Below the pieces are notes generated by a model that was given only the letters and a program-made list of their open reading frames with translations, was not told the DNA's origin and made no database searches. Below are positions 8,245-16,208 of a stretch of DNA of 26,947 nucleotides, piece by piece. The translations under genes were made by a program, and so were the position numbers. This DNA is from Micavibrio aeruginosavorus (GTDB taxonomy: Bacteria; Pseudomonadota; Alphaproteobacteria; Micavibrionales; Micavibrionaceae). The DNA lies in the NCBI GenBank assembly GCA_003241475.1, contig QFQB01000016.1:1-26947 (forward strand), written 5' to 3'. The first letter of the stretch is position 1; each line of letters begins with the position of its first letter.

Positions 8245-9153
8245 GTGAGTTCTATCACAAAAATTATACTGGTTTCGTTTGCTGTGTTGATCGTGTTCCC
8301 GCTGGGTGCGTGCGAGTCTTTGCAGGGCGACAAGAAATCGCCGTCCGAGCCGATTCCGCAGAAGCTGGTGACAGAGCGTCTGGACGCAGCGCCGGGCGTG
8401 CGCCCCGTTCCCAATTTCCAGCCGCCCAATGACCGCGATCTCAAAGTAATGACGAGCAAATTGTCCGGCGGTTCCGTCGAGATATACAGCCTCGACGGCG
8501 ATGCGATGGCCGGCAACAGCATGAGCACATCCATTGCACCCGTCACGCCCGATTATCAGGGAATCCCGATGGCGACCGATCCGCGCGTTACCATTTATCC
8601 TGTCGATGGCGGCATGGCCTATCCGGGCGGTCTTGGCGCGTCTCCTGCGCCAATGCCTTTGTCTCCGCCGCCCGTTGAAAAAGCATGGCCGAATGCGGCA
8701 TCGCTCGCCGGCAGTAGCGGCATGGGCGTAGGGATGACGCCGGCTCCTTTGTCTTTCGGCGGCGACAAACCGATGGCGATCGAAGGCGGCAAGCTGGCAT
8801 CGCGCGCGGACAACAGCGTTTCCAATATCTACTTCCCGTACGGATCGGCAAATCTTGACGGTTCCGACCGCAATGTGTTGAACAGTGTGGCCGAGACGGC
8901 GAAATTCGCACCCGTTGATCGTGTCAGCGTTGAAGGCCATGCCAGTGCGCCTACGCAAACAGATGATCCGGTGAAATCAAAAATCCTCAACCTGAAAGAA
9001 TCCATGAACCGTGCGCAGGCGGTGTCTGCGCAGTTGATCGAAAAAGGCGTTCCTGCCGAAAAGATCAAAACGGTTGGATGGGGTGATACGAAGCTTTCGG
9101 GCGGCAGCGAAGCGGCGCAGCGCCGCGTCGACATCATCACCGCAGGACAATAA
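8245..9153 (+). CDS. OmpA-family (Pal-like) outer-membrane lipoprotein
   Basis: 302 residues from a GTG start, fixed by GGAGG at 8231-8235, 9 bases upstream. A lipoprotein signal peptide ends in the lipobox LGAC, with Cys23 as the lipidated residue. Residues about 75-130 hold two copies of a short motif: VEIYSLDGDAMA (78-89) and VTIYPVDGGMAY (115-126). A Pro/Gly/Met-rich linker (about 130-180) follows. The C-terminal OmpA/MotB domain (about 193-302) includes YFPYGSANLD, VEGHAS, NRAQAVSAQLIEKGV and AQRRVDI, which correspond to peptidoglycan-binding regions. It probably tethers the outer membrane to the cell wall. hom starts 5 bases after its stop. Confidence 0.92.
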   Translation: MSSITKIILVSFAVLIVFPLGACESLQGDKKSPSEPIPQKLVTERLDAAPGVRPVPNFQPPNDRDLKVMTSKLSGGSVEIYSLDGDAMAGNSMSTSIAPVTPDYQGIPMATDPRVTIYPVDGGMAYPGGLGASPAPMPLSPPPVEKAWPNAASLAGSSGMGVGMTPAPLSFGGDKPMAIEGGKLASRADNSVSNIYFPYGSANLDGSDRNVLNSVAETAKFAPVDRVSVEGHASAPTQTDDPVKSKILNLKESMNRAQAVSAQLIEKGVPAEKIKTVGWGDTKLSGGSEAAQRRVDIITAGQ

Positions 9154-9158
9154 TCGTC

Positions 9159-10448
9159 ATGACGCAGCCCGCGCTACGCATCGGGATTGCAGGCCTCGGC
9201 ACTGTCGGGGCAGGCGTGATCCGCATTCTTCAAACGCATGGAGATGAAATCGCGCGCCGTGCAGGCCGCAAGATAGATGTTGTGGCCGTTCATGCACGCG
9301 AAAAAGACAAAGACCGCGGCGTCGATCTTTCCCAATACGAGTGGGTTGCGCAACCCAGTGCTATGATCGAGAAGGTCGATGTCATTGTTGAATTGGTCGG
9401 CGGCGACAGCGGTGTGGCCAAAGATCTTGTCGAACATGCCTTACAAAAGAAAAAGCATGTTGTAACCGCCAACAAAGCGTTGCTGGCAAAACATGGTTTT
9501 GCATTGGCGGAACTGGCCGAGAAAAACGGGGCGAGCCTCAATTTCGAAGCGTCCGTCGCGGGCGGCATTCCTATCATCAAGGCGCTTCGCGAAGGTTTCG
9601 CGGGCAACGATATCAAATCCGTTTCGGGCATTTTAAACGGCACATGCAATTACATCCTGACCGAAATGCGCCTGTCGGGTCGCGATTTTTCCGATGTTTT
9701 ATATGAAGCGCAGGAAAAAGGCTATGCTGAAGCGGACCCCAGTTTTGATGTGGATGGTATTGATGCCGCGCATAAAATAACAATCTTGACCGCGTTGGCA
9801 TTCGGCGTGAAACCGGATTTCGATGCTGTGGACATTACGGGCATCCGCAAGATTACGGCGCCCGACATCGATTTTGCGGACGAGCTTGGCTGCCGCATCA
9901 AACTGTTGGGGCTTGCGCGCGTTGTGAACGGCAAAATCGCGCTGAGCCTCGAGCCTTGTCTGGTGCCTGAAGATGCGGCGCTTGGTTCTGTCGAAGGCGT
10001 ATTCAATGCTGTCATGGTCGAAGGTGATTTCATCGACAAGGCGATGCTGGAAGGCCGTGGCGCGGGTGCAGGTCCGACAGCGAGTGCGGTTGTCGCCGAT
10101 TTGATTGATCTGGCGCGCGGATATCATCTGCCGCCGTTCGGACTGCCGGTCAGGGAATTGAAGGACGCGGCATGGGCGAAGCCCGAAGATGTCATGGCGA
10201 GCCAGTATCTGCATTTGCGGGTGACGGACCAGCCCGGCGTGATTGCCGACGTGTCGGCGATCTTGCGTGATTTTGATATTTCCATTGAAAGCCTTCTTCA
10301 GCGCGGACGCGACCCCGGCCAGCCTGTTTCTGTTGTCATAACGACTCATGATTGTTCGCTCAAGTCGATCCGTGCCGCAGTCGCCAAAATAAGCGAATTG
10401 AAGGCCGTTTCCGCCAAGCCGACGGTTTTGCGGATCGAAACGTTTTAG
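9159..10448 (+). CDS. hom: Homoserine dehydrogenase
   Basis: 429 residues. It reduces aspartate semialdehyde to homoserine with NAD(P)H, the branch point to threonine and methionine. The nucleotide-binding motif GIAGLGTVGAGV is at 9-20 and TANKALLA at 103-110, with the conserved Lys106. The substrate-site segments ILNGTCNYIL (about 158-167) and EADPSFDVDGIDAAHK (191-206) follow. A C-terminal ACT domain (about 348-425, LHLRVTDQPGVIADVSAIL) suggests feedback control, as in other single-function enzymes of this length. It lies 5 bases after the lipoprotein gene and precedes glpX and recJ, an order I associate with alphaproteobacteria. Confidence 0.97.
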   Translation: MTQPALRIGIAGLGTVGAGVIRILQTHGDEIARRAGRKIDVVAVHAREKDKDRGVDLSQYEWVAQPSAMIEKVDVIVELVGGDSGVAKDLVEHALQKKKHVVTANKALLAKHGFALAELAEKNGASLNFEASVAGGIPIIKALREGFAGNDIKSVSGILNGTCNYILTEMRLSGRDFSDVLYEAQEKGYAEADPSFDVDGIDAAHKITILTALAFGVKPDFDAVDITGIRKITAPDIDFADELGCRIKLLGLARVVNGKIALSLEPCLVPEDAALGSVEGVFNAVMVEGDFIDKAMLEGRGAGAGPTASAVVADLIDLARGYHLPPFGLPVRELKDAAWAKPEDVMASQYLHLRVTDQPGVIADVSAILRDFDISIESLLQRGRDPGQPVSVVITTHDCSLKSIRAAVAKISELKAVSAKPTVLRIETF

Positions 10449-10470
10449 CCCTGCAAACCATAAGATTTTC

Positions 10471-10500
10471 TTGGAACGGGCAGGGGCGTTGGCCTATCCT
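10471..10500 (+). promoter_or_regulatory. Possible promoter before glpX
   Basis: TTGGAA (10471-10476) and TATCCT (10495-10500) are 18 bases apart in the 83-base gap between hom and glpX. The match is moderate. glpX-recJ may have its own promoter or be read from upstream. Confidence 0.3.
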
Positions 10501-10531
10501 GTCTTATTGATTCCCTTCAAGCGAGTATTCC

Positions 10532-11545
10532 ATGTCCGCAGAGAAAAAAGCTCCGGTTGCGCCTTTATCCGTCGAAAGTTTTTCGATGGACCGAAATCTT
10601 GCGCTGGAAGCGGTGCGCGTCACCGAAGCGGCGGCGCTCGCGGCATCTCGCACGGTGGGCCGCGGCGATGAAGAGGCGGCGGATGCTGCGGCTGTCGATG
10701 CGATGCGCGCGGCGCTCAATACGTTGTCTATTCAGGGCACGGTCGTAATTGGCGAGGGCGAGCGCGACGAAGCGCCGATGCTGTACATCGGCGAGCATGT
10801 CGGAAACGGACACGGACCCGTATTGGATATCGCGCTCGATCCGCTGGAGGGGACATCCATCACGGCCAAGGGCGGACAAAACGCGCTTGCCGTTCTGGCT
10901 ATGACGGACAAGGGCGGATTTTTGAATGCGCCGGACACCTATATGCGAAAGATCGGCGTGGGGAAGGGTATTCCCGAAGGCATGCTGGACCTTGATGCGC
11001 CTGTGGGCGATGTGCTGATTATGATCGCTAAAGAAAAAGGCGCAAAGGTTGAGGATTTGCTGGTGTGCATTCTTGATCGTCCGCGCCATGAAGATTTGAT
11101 CCATGATGTCCGTAAAGCAGGTGCGCGCATCTCGCTTATTCAAGACGGCGATGTCAGCGCAGTGATTGCGACGTGCGATCCTGAAAGCGGGATCGATGTT
11201 TATATGGGCACAGGCGGCGCGCCCGAAGGCGTTCTGGCGGCGGCAGCGTTGCAGTGTCTTGGCGGAAAAATGTTGGGGCAGCTGGTTTTTAGAAATAATG
11301 ATGAAAAAGAACGTGCGGCCAAGGTCGGCATCACGGATTTAAAACGCGTCTATGGCACGGACGATCTGGCCAAGCCGGGCAATGTCATGTTTGCCGCAAC
11401 GGGCGTAACGGACGGCGCGTTTTTGGACGGTGTGCGTCGTTTTCCCGGCGGCGCGGTCACAAACTCCATTATCATGCGATCGAAATCGGGCACGGTGCGC
11501 CGCATCGAGGCCACGCATAATTTCAACCGGAAGAAGGACGCATGA
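10532..11545 (+). CDS. glpX: Class II fructose-1,6-bisphosphatase (GlpX)
   Basis: 337 residues, the normal GlpX length. It hydrolyses fructose 1,6-bisphosphate in gluconeogenesis; some relatives also act on sedoheptulose 1,7-bisphosphate. The metal- and phosphate-binding motifs are present: GEGERDEAPML at 74-84 and DPLEGT at 103-108, then MGTGGAPEGVLAAAALQCLGG near 223-243. The TGA stop overlaps the ATG of recJ by 4 bases (ATGA), so the two are translationally coupled. Confidence 0.97.
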   Translation: MSAEKKAPVAPLSVESFSMDRNLALEAVRVTEAAALAASRTVGRGDEEAADAAAVDAMRAALNTLSIQGTVVIGEGERDEAPMLYIGEHVGNGHGPVLDIALDPLEGTSITAKGGQNALAVLAMTDKGGFLNAPDTYMRKIGVGKGIPEGMLDLDAPVGDVLIMIAKEKGAKVEDLLVCILDRPRHEDLIHDVRKAGARISLIQDGDVSAVIATCDPESGIDVYMGTGGAPEGVLAAAALQCLGGKMLGQLVFRNNDEKERAAKVGITDLKRVYGTDDLAKPGNVMFAATGVTDGAFLDGVRRFPGGAVTNSIIMRSKSGTVRRIEATHNFNRKKDA

Positions 11546-13365
11546 GCGAGCCTGTATCCTTTCTCGATGTGCGTCAGTCGCTCAAAGACTCCCGCTGGGT
11601 TTTTCCGGAGGTAGAGCAGGATATTGTTGCGCGGATATCGCAGCTCCATGGTTTGCCGGATTTTGTCGCGCGCATGCTTCATATTCGCGGCGTCGGGCCG
11701 GACGATGTGGAATCGTTTTTATATCCGACATTGCGCGATCATTTTCCCGATCCGTTTTCCTTGAAAGGTATGCGCGATTTCGCCGAGGATATCGCAAAAA
11801 AAATCATCAATCATGAATTGATCGGCGTGCTGGCGGATTTCGACGTCGATGGATCGACATCAGCCGCGATTTTGATCCGGTACTTGCGGGCATGCGGGAT
11901 GAATGCGCCGTTTTATATTCCCTGCCGTCTGAACGAAGGCTACGGACCGAATGTCAACGCGCTGATGGCGCTTAAAAATGACGGAGCTTTGTCGGTGATT
12001 ATGGCCGATTGCGGCACCACCGCGTTCGATGTCGTTGCCGCCGGGCGCAATATGGGGCTGGAAATTTCCATCTTCGACCATCATGAGGCCGAGGGCGAAT
12101 TGCCGCAAGCCAACCATGTCATCAATCCGAAACGCAAGGATGATGCATCGGGGCTGGACATGCTGGCGGCGTGCGGCGTGACGTTCTTGTCGTGCGTTGC
12201 GATCAACAATGTTCTTCGCCGCGAGAAATATTTCGAAAAGAACGATCTTGTCGAGCCGAACATGAAAGGCTGGATCGATCTGGTGGCGCTTGGCACAGTC
12301 TGCGATATGGTGCCCATGACGGGGCCTAACAGATTGTTCGTTCGCGCCGGTTTCCATCAGATGGCGATGAAAACCAATATGGGCATTCGTGCGTTGTGCG
12401 AGGTGGCGAACCTTGAATCCGCGCCCAAATATTCCGACGCAGGATTTGTATTGGGCCCGCGCATCAATGCCGGAAGCCGTGTTCACAAATCGGATCTGGG
12501 CACGAAACTGCTTTCAACGGATAATCTGGATGAGGCGCGGTCTATTGCGTTCGTGCTCGATGACTGCAACGAGCAACGCAAATCCATTCAATCAAAGATG
12601 ATGAAGGAAGCGATCGAGCGCGTCGAAAAAGAAGAACTTCATTTAGCGCCGGTAATTGTTGTCGGCGATCCGGATTGGCATCCGGGGCTTTCGGGATTGG
12701 TTGCGGGACGTTTGAAAGAACGCTACGGCAAGCCAGCCATTTGCGTGACTTATGCGGAAAATACGGACGGCGTTCTGGAGGGGCGAGGGTCGGGACGGTC
12801 CGTTGCGGGCGTGAATATCGCCGAAGCGTTCATCGATGCGCGCAATCAGGATATTCTGGTCAAAGGCGGTGGGCATGCGATGGCGGGCGGATTTACAGTT
12901 ATGCCGGATCGTCTGCCCGAATTCAGAGAATTTCTCTGCAGCCATGTCGAGAAGCAAAGCGAGCACATAGATCTATCTTCTGAGACGGTTATCGACGGCA
13001 TCGCCAGTATCCGCGGCGCGCAATCGCAGTTCGTACGATTGCTGAACGATCATGTTGGTCCGTTTGGTCCGCAAAATGCCGAACCTGTTTTTGCGCTCGC
13101 CAATGTACGCATACAGACATCGGATGTTTTGAAGGACAAGCACATCCGGGTGAATGTTGCCGATTGGGAAGGTGGAACGCGGATGAAAGCTATGTTCTTC
13201 TATGGCGTGGGGACCAAGTTGGGCGATGCGCTACTCAACCATGGGCAAAGACTTTTGCATCTTGCTGGACAATTCCAGCTCAATAGCTGGCAGGGCCGTG
13301 AAAGCGTCGAGTTTCTGATATCTGATGGAGCTATCGCCATGGAAACCAGCCAAAAAGCTGCATGA
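11542..13365 (+). CDS. recJ: Single-stranded-DNA-specific 5'-3' exonuclease RecJ
   Basis: 607 residues. RecJ degrades single-stranded DNA in RecFOR recombination and in base-excision and mismatch repair. The DHH phosphoesterase motifs are clear: ADFDVDG (98-104), DCGTT (156-160) and DHH (179-181), followed by DLVALGTVCDMVP near 246-258. The DHHA1 part includes GSGRS (416-420) and GGGHAMAGG (442-450). The C-terminal OB-like region completes the protein. The start overlaps glpX by 4 bases. Confidence 0.97.
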   Translation: MSEPVSFLDVRQSLKDSRWVFPEVEQDIVARISQLHGLPDFVARMLHIRGVGPDDVESFLYPTLRDHFPDPFSLKGMRDFAEDIAKKIINHELIGVLADFDVDGSTSAAILIRYLRACGMNAPFYIPCRLNEGYGPNVNALMALKNDGALSVIMADCGTTAFDVVAAGRNMGLEISIFDHHEAEGELPQANHVINPKRKDDASGLDMLAACGVTFLSCVAINNVLRREKYFEKNDLVEPNMKGWIDLVALGTVCDMVPMTGPNRLFVRAGFHQMAMKTNMGIRALCEVANLESAPKYSDAGFVLGPRINAGSRVHKSDLGTKLLSTDNLDEARSIAFVLDDCNEQRKSIQSKMMKEAIERVEKEELHLAPVIVVGDPDWHPGLSGLVAGRLKERYGKPAICVTYAENTDGVLEGRGSGRSVAGVNIAEAFIDARNQDILVKGGGHAMAGGFTVMPDRLPEFREFLCSHVEKQSEHIDLSSETVIDGIASIRGAQSQFVRLLNDHVGPFGPQNAEPVFALANVRIQTSDVLKDKHIRVNVADWEGGTRMKAMFFYGVGTKLGDALLNHGQRLLHLAGQFQLNSWQGRESVEFLISDGAIAMETSQKAA

Positions 13366-13428
13366 AGGGAACAAAAATCTCTTTAGGAAATTTGTACTGA
13401 ATATAAGAAAATAAATCAGGGAAGAGAT

Positions 13429-14193
13429 ATGCCGGAAATTTCATCGGAACTTTTAACCTTTATGGCTATCGGATTTTTTGCGCAACTGGTGGACGGCGCG
13501 CTCGGCATGGCATTCGGCGTTATCTCAAGCACAATCTTGCTGTCCGTCGGACAAGCGCCCGCCGTTGTGAGCGCCAGCGTGCATACAGCGGAAATGTTCG
13601 TGACGGCTTTTTCCGCAGGCTCGCACATCTATTTTAAAAATGTGAACTGGAAGCTGTGTCTGCCTTTGGCCGCGCTGGGGGCTTTGGGCGGAATATTCGG
13701 GGCAACCCTGCTCGCCAATGTCGATGGTGACGCGATCAAGCCGTTTATTTCCGTTTATCTTTTTTTGTTGGGATTGTTTATTCTCTGGAAAGCCACGCTT
13801 AAAGCAAAAGAAACTCCACCCAGTCTTTTGCCTGTTACGCATGTATCCGCTCTGGGTTTAATCGGCGGAGCGATGGATGCATGCGGCGGCGGGGGATGGG
13901 GGCCTATTGTAACGTCAAACCTGATCGCGCGCGGCGACAATCCGCGAATGGTTATCGGGTCGGTCAATACATCGGAATTTATTGTAACCACGGCCATCAC
14001 GCTCGCGTTCGTTACCACGCTGGGATTTCATTTTTCCGAAGTCGTGATCGGACTTCTGCTGGGCGGCATTGTAGCGGCGCCGCTCGGCGCAATTGTTTTG
14101 CGCAAGGTTTCCGCAAAAACCGTTATGTATATGGTCGGTACGCTTATTACGGGCCTGAGCTTGTGGCAGATCGTTAAACTTCTTTCCGTTTAG
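13429..14193 (+). CDS. TauE/SafE-family membrane permease
   Basis: 254 residues and highly hydrophobic, with about seven to eight predicted membrane helices. The two-fold repeated TauE/SafE signature is visible: AIGFFAQLVDGALGMAFGV near residues 12-30 and GAMDACGGGGWGPIVTSNL near 146-164, followed by GSVNTSEFIVTTA. Family members export or import sulfite, sulfoacetate or other organic anions; the substrate here cannot be read from sequence. GGGAAGAG lies just upstream of ATG 13429. It is followed by the palindrome at 14207 and the Cys/His-rich membrane protein. Confidence 0.93.
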   Translation: MPEISSELLTFMAIGFFAQLVDGALGMAFGVISSTILLSVGQAPAVVSASVHTAEMFVTAFSAGSHIYFKNVNWKLCLPLAALGALGGIFGATLLANVDGDAIKPFISVYLFLLGLFILWKATLKAKETPPSLLPVTHVSALGLIGGAMDACGGGGWGPIVTSNLIARGDNPRMVIGSVNTSEFIVTTAITLAFVTTLGFHFSEVVIGLLLGGIVAAPLGAIVLRKVSAKTVMYMVGTLITGLSLWQIVKLLSV

Positions 14194-14206
14194 CCGTCTT
14201 TTCCAG

Positions 14207-14227
14207 TTTTGTTACACTGTAACAAAA
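14207..14227. promoter_or_regulatory. Perfect palindrome, probable operator (Fur/Zur-like 7-1-7)
   Basis: Arms TTTTGTTACA (14207-14216) and TGTAACAAAA (14218-14227) are exact reverse complements around a single C at 14217. The core TGTTACA-C-TGTAACA has the 7-1-7 layout of Fur-family sites. It differs from the gammaproteobacterial Zur consensus (TGTTATA-N-TATAACA) at only one symmetric position per arm. It lies 14 bases after the permease stop and 39 bases before the start of the Cys/His-rich membrane protein, where a repressor site would be expected. As an RNA hairpin it would be weak, without a GC stem. The regulator is not encoded in the window. Confidence 0.6.
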
Positions 14228-14265
14228 TTCTTGCAGGATAAGGCCTTTCAGGTTAAGTAACGGGT

Positions 14266-14718
14266 ATGAAGCAGACCATCCAAAAGCACCTCGTCTGGGC
14301 CGTCATCCTTTCGGAGACAAGCCATGTCTTTTGTTGCGTTTTTCCTACTATTTTCAGTGTATTAAGCTTATTTGCGGGATTGGGGCTTGTTGCCACGATG
14401 CCGACCTTCATGGTTACCATGCACGGTATTTTGCATGCGTGGGAATTGCCCATGATCGCTTTTTCGGGACTGGTTCTAGCCATTGGCTGGGGCGCTGTCT
14501 GGTACGGCGACCGCATGGATTGCCACAACACAGGCTGTTGCCATGGGGCCTGCGCTCCGCAAAAGAAGCGCGCCCATACCATTTTAAAGCTGGCCACGGT
14601 TCTTTTCCTGTTTAACGTGTTGATCTATTTCGCAGTTCATAAATCGACATGGTTTGCGACGCATATCGGCGCCTCTATGGGCCAGGGTGTGGCCCATTCG
14701 CACGATCACGCCGAATAA
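14266..14718 (+). CDS. Small Cys/His-rich membrane protein, possible metal handling
   Basis: 150 residues with about three to four membrane helices. A Cys pair (C23, C24, in SHVFCCVFPTIFS) lies in the first helix, reminiscent of the paired Cys in MerT/MerC-type mercury transporters. A loop between later helices contains C86, H87, C91, C92, H93 and C96 (DCHNTGCCHGAC). The tail ends HSHDHAE with three His. This spacing suggests binding of a soft metal or zinc. I do not recognise the family, and function is inferred from these ligands and the upstream palindrome. Start ATG 14266 has no strong ribosome binding site. Confidence 0.82.
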   Translation: MKQTIQKHLVWAVILSETSHVFCCVFPTIFSVLSLFAGLGLVATMPTFMVTMHGILHAWELPMIAFSGLVLAIGWGAVWYGDRMDCHNTGCCHGACAPQKKRAHTILKLATVLFLFNVLIYFAVHKSTWFATHIGASMGQGVAHSHDHAE

Positions 14719-14741
14719 ATCCCTTTATTGCCCATAAAATC

Positions 14742-14771
14742 TTGCGAATACTGGCGAAAATCTGCTAAAGA
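14742..14771 (+). promoter_or_regulatory. Possible promoter of the DEAD-box helicase gene
   Basis: TTGCGA (14742-14747) and TAAAGA (14766-14771) are 18 bases apart. An inverted repeat (CTGGCG 14751-14756 and CGCCAG 14775-14780) brackets the -10 region and could be an operator. The gene starts at 14793. Confidence 0.35.
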
Positions 14772-14792
14772 TCGCGCCAGTTAGGAACTTAC

Positions 14793-16103
14793 ATGAAATT
14801 CGAAGACCTTGGCCTGAGCCCTGAGACGCTTAAAGCGGTCGCGGAAAAAGGCTATGAAACGCCAACCCCCATTCAGGAAAAAGCCATCCCGATCATCATG
14901 ATGGCGCGGGACGTTGTCGGCCTTGCGCAAACCGGAACCGGTAAAACGGCGGGCTTTACCCTGCCCATGATCGATGCGCTTTCGGGAGGCCGCGCGCGCA
15001 TGCGCATGCCGCGCTCTCTGGTGTTGGAGCCGACGCGCGAGCTCGCAGCGCAGGTAGCTGAGAATTTCAAAACCTACGGCAAGTATCACAAACTTTCGAT
15101 GGCTTTGCTGGTGGGCGGCGAGTCCATGGGCGATCAAACCAAGTTGCTGGACAAAGGCGTGGACGTTTTGATTGCAACGCCCGGACGTTTGCTCGATCTG
15201 TTCGGACGCGGGGCGATCCTCCTCAACGACATCAAAATTCTCGTGATAGACGAGGCCGACCGCATGATGGATATGGGGTTCATTCCCGACATCGAAAAAA
15301 TCGTCACGCTCATTCCGCCGAACCGCCAGACGTTGCTTTTCTCTGCAACGATGCCGCCAGAGATCAAACGCCTTAGCGACAAGTTTTTGAGCAACCCGAA
15401 AGAGATTTCAGTGGCGGCGCCTGCGACGACATCCTCGAATGTGGAGCAATTCCTTGTTCACACATCGTCCCGGGACAAGAAGAAAATTCTAGGACAGTTG
15501 ATGAAATCCGAAGCGCCTAAGAACGCTTTCATTTTCTTGAACCGCAAACGCGACATCGGGGATGTTGCGAGCTTTTTGAAGAAGGAAGGGTATGCGGCGG
15601 CGCCGCTTCACGGGGATATGGTTCAAACGGCCAGAACCAAAACCTTGCAGGATTTCCGTGATGGGACTGTTAAGTTCCTTGTCTGTAGTGATGTTGCAGC
15701 GCGAGGGCTGGATATCACAGCCGTGTCGCACGTGTTCAATTACGATGTGCCGATGACGCCGGATGATTATGTGCACAGGATTGGCCGTACGGGTCGCGCG
15801 GGCAATACCGGCCGCGCATGGATGCTGGCTACAAAAGAAGATGAAAAATTCCTCGCAAACATCGAAAAACTCATTAAAAAACCCGTACCTGTTGTGAGGC
15901 TTGATGCCGCTGAACCGGTGCAGAGGGCGCAGGTAGAGCGCACAGCAAAGCATCATGACGAAGTGCGTGCGCCGAAACCTGCGGAAAGGCGTGAAGAACG
16001 GCGTCCCGTCAAGCCTGCGCCAAAACAGGTTCAAAAGCATGACGACGACAACGATAGCGGCCCTGGTTTCGGCGACGACGTTCCGGCATTCTTTAAATTC
16101 TAA
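14793..16103 (+). CDS. rhlE: DEAD-box ATP-dependent RNA helicase, RhlE-like
   Basis: 436 residues. It unwinds RNA duplexes with ATP; RhlE-type enzymes act in ribosome assembly and RNA decay. All core motifs are present in order: Q motif YETPTPIQEKAIP (21-33), AQTGTGKT (45-52), PTRELA (80-85), TPGRLLD (129-135), DEAD (153-156), SAT (184-186), HGDMVQTARTKTLQDF (about 273-288), ARGLDI (303-308) and HRIGRTGRAG (328-337). The last 55 or so residues are charged and low in complexity, as is usual for RhlE tails. The symbol is by subfamily resemblance only. lptD follows on the same strand. Confidence 0.94.
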   Translation: MKFEDLGLSPETLKAVAEKGYETPTPIQEKAIPIIMMARDVVGLAQTGTGKTAGFTLPMIDALSGGRARMRMPRSLVLEPTRELAAQVAENFKTYGKYHKLSMALLVGGESMGDQTKLLDKGVDVLIATPGRLLDLFGRGAILLNDIKILVIDEADRMMDMGFIPDIEKIVTLIPPNRQTLLFSATMPPEIKRLSDKFLSNPKEISVAAPATTSSNVEQFLVHTSSRDKKKILGQLMKSEAPKNAFIFLNRKRDIGDVASFLKKEGYAAAPLHGDMVQTARTKTLQDFRDGTVKFLVCSDVAARGLDITAVSHVFNYDVPMTPDDYVHRIGRTGRAGNTGRAWMLATKEDEKFLANIEKLIKKPVPVVRLDAAEPVQRAQVERTAKHHDEVRAPKPAERREERRPVKPAPKQVQKHDDDNDSGPGFGDDVPAFFKF

Positions 16104-16128
16104 TTTTCGATAAAATCCCTTTTCCGGA

Positions 16129-16158
16129 TTGACTTTTTCGCAGATTCCTCAAGAATTA
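16129..16158 (+). promoter_or_regulatory. Possible lptD promoter
   Basis: TTGACT (16129-16134) and GAATTA (16153-16158) are 18 bases apart in the 105-base gap before the proposed lptD start at 16209. The gap otherwise shows no terminator. Confidence 0.35.
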
Positions 16159-16196
16159 CAAAAGCCTGTCCGGGCGATCCGTTCTTTGTCTTCTGC

Positions 16197-16201
16197 GGGA
16201 G
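16197..16201 (+). promoter_or_regulatory. Ribosome binding site that points to an ATT start for lptD
   Basis: GGGAG lies 7 bases before ATT at 16209, ideal Shine-Dalgarno spacing. From that ATT the frame encodes a complete signal peptide. No ATG, GTG or TTG occurs in this frame between the upstream stop (16101-16103) and TTG 16272. Confidence 0.55.
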
Positions 16202-16208
16202 AAATCTC

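Noticed and set aside
10448..10487. Inverted repeat GCCCTGC ... GCAGGGGC after hom as a terminator
   Set aside because: The arms match over only 6 bases, the loop is about 25 bases and there is no T tract.
14207..14227. The palindrome before the Cys/His-rich protein as a terminator of the permease gene
   Set aside because: The stem would be A/T-rich with a 1-5 base centre and no following T run, so a protein-binding site is more likely.
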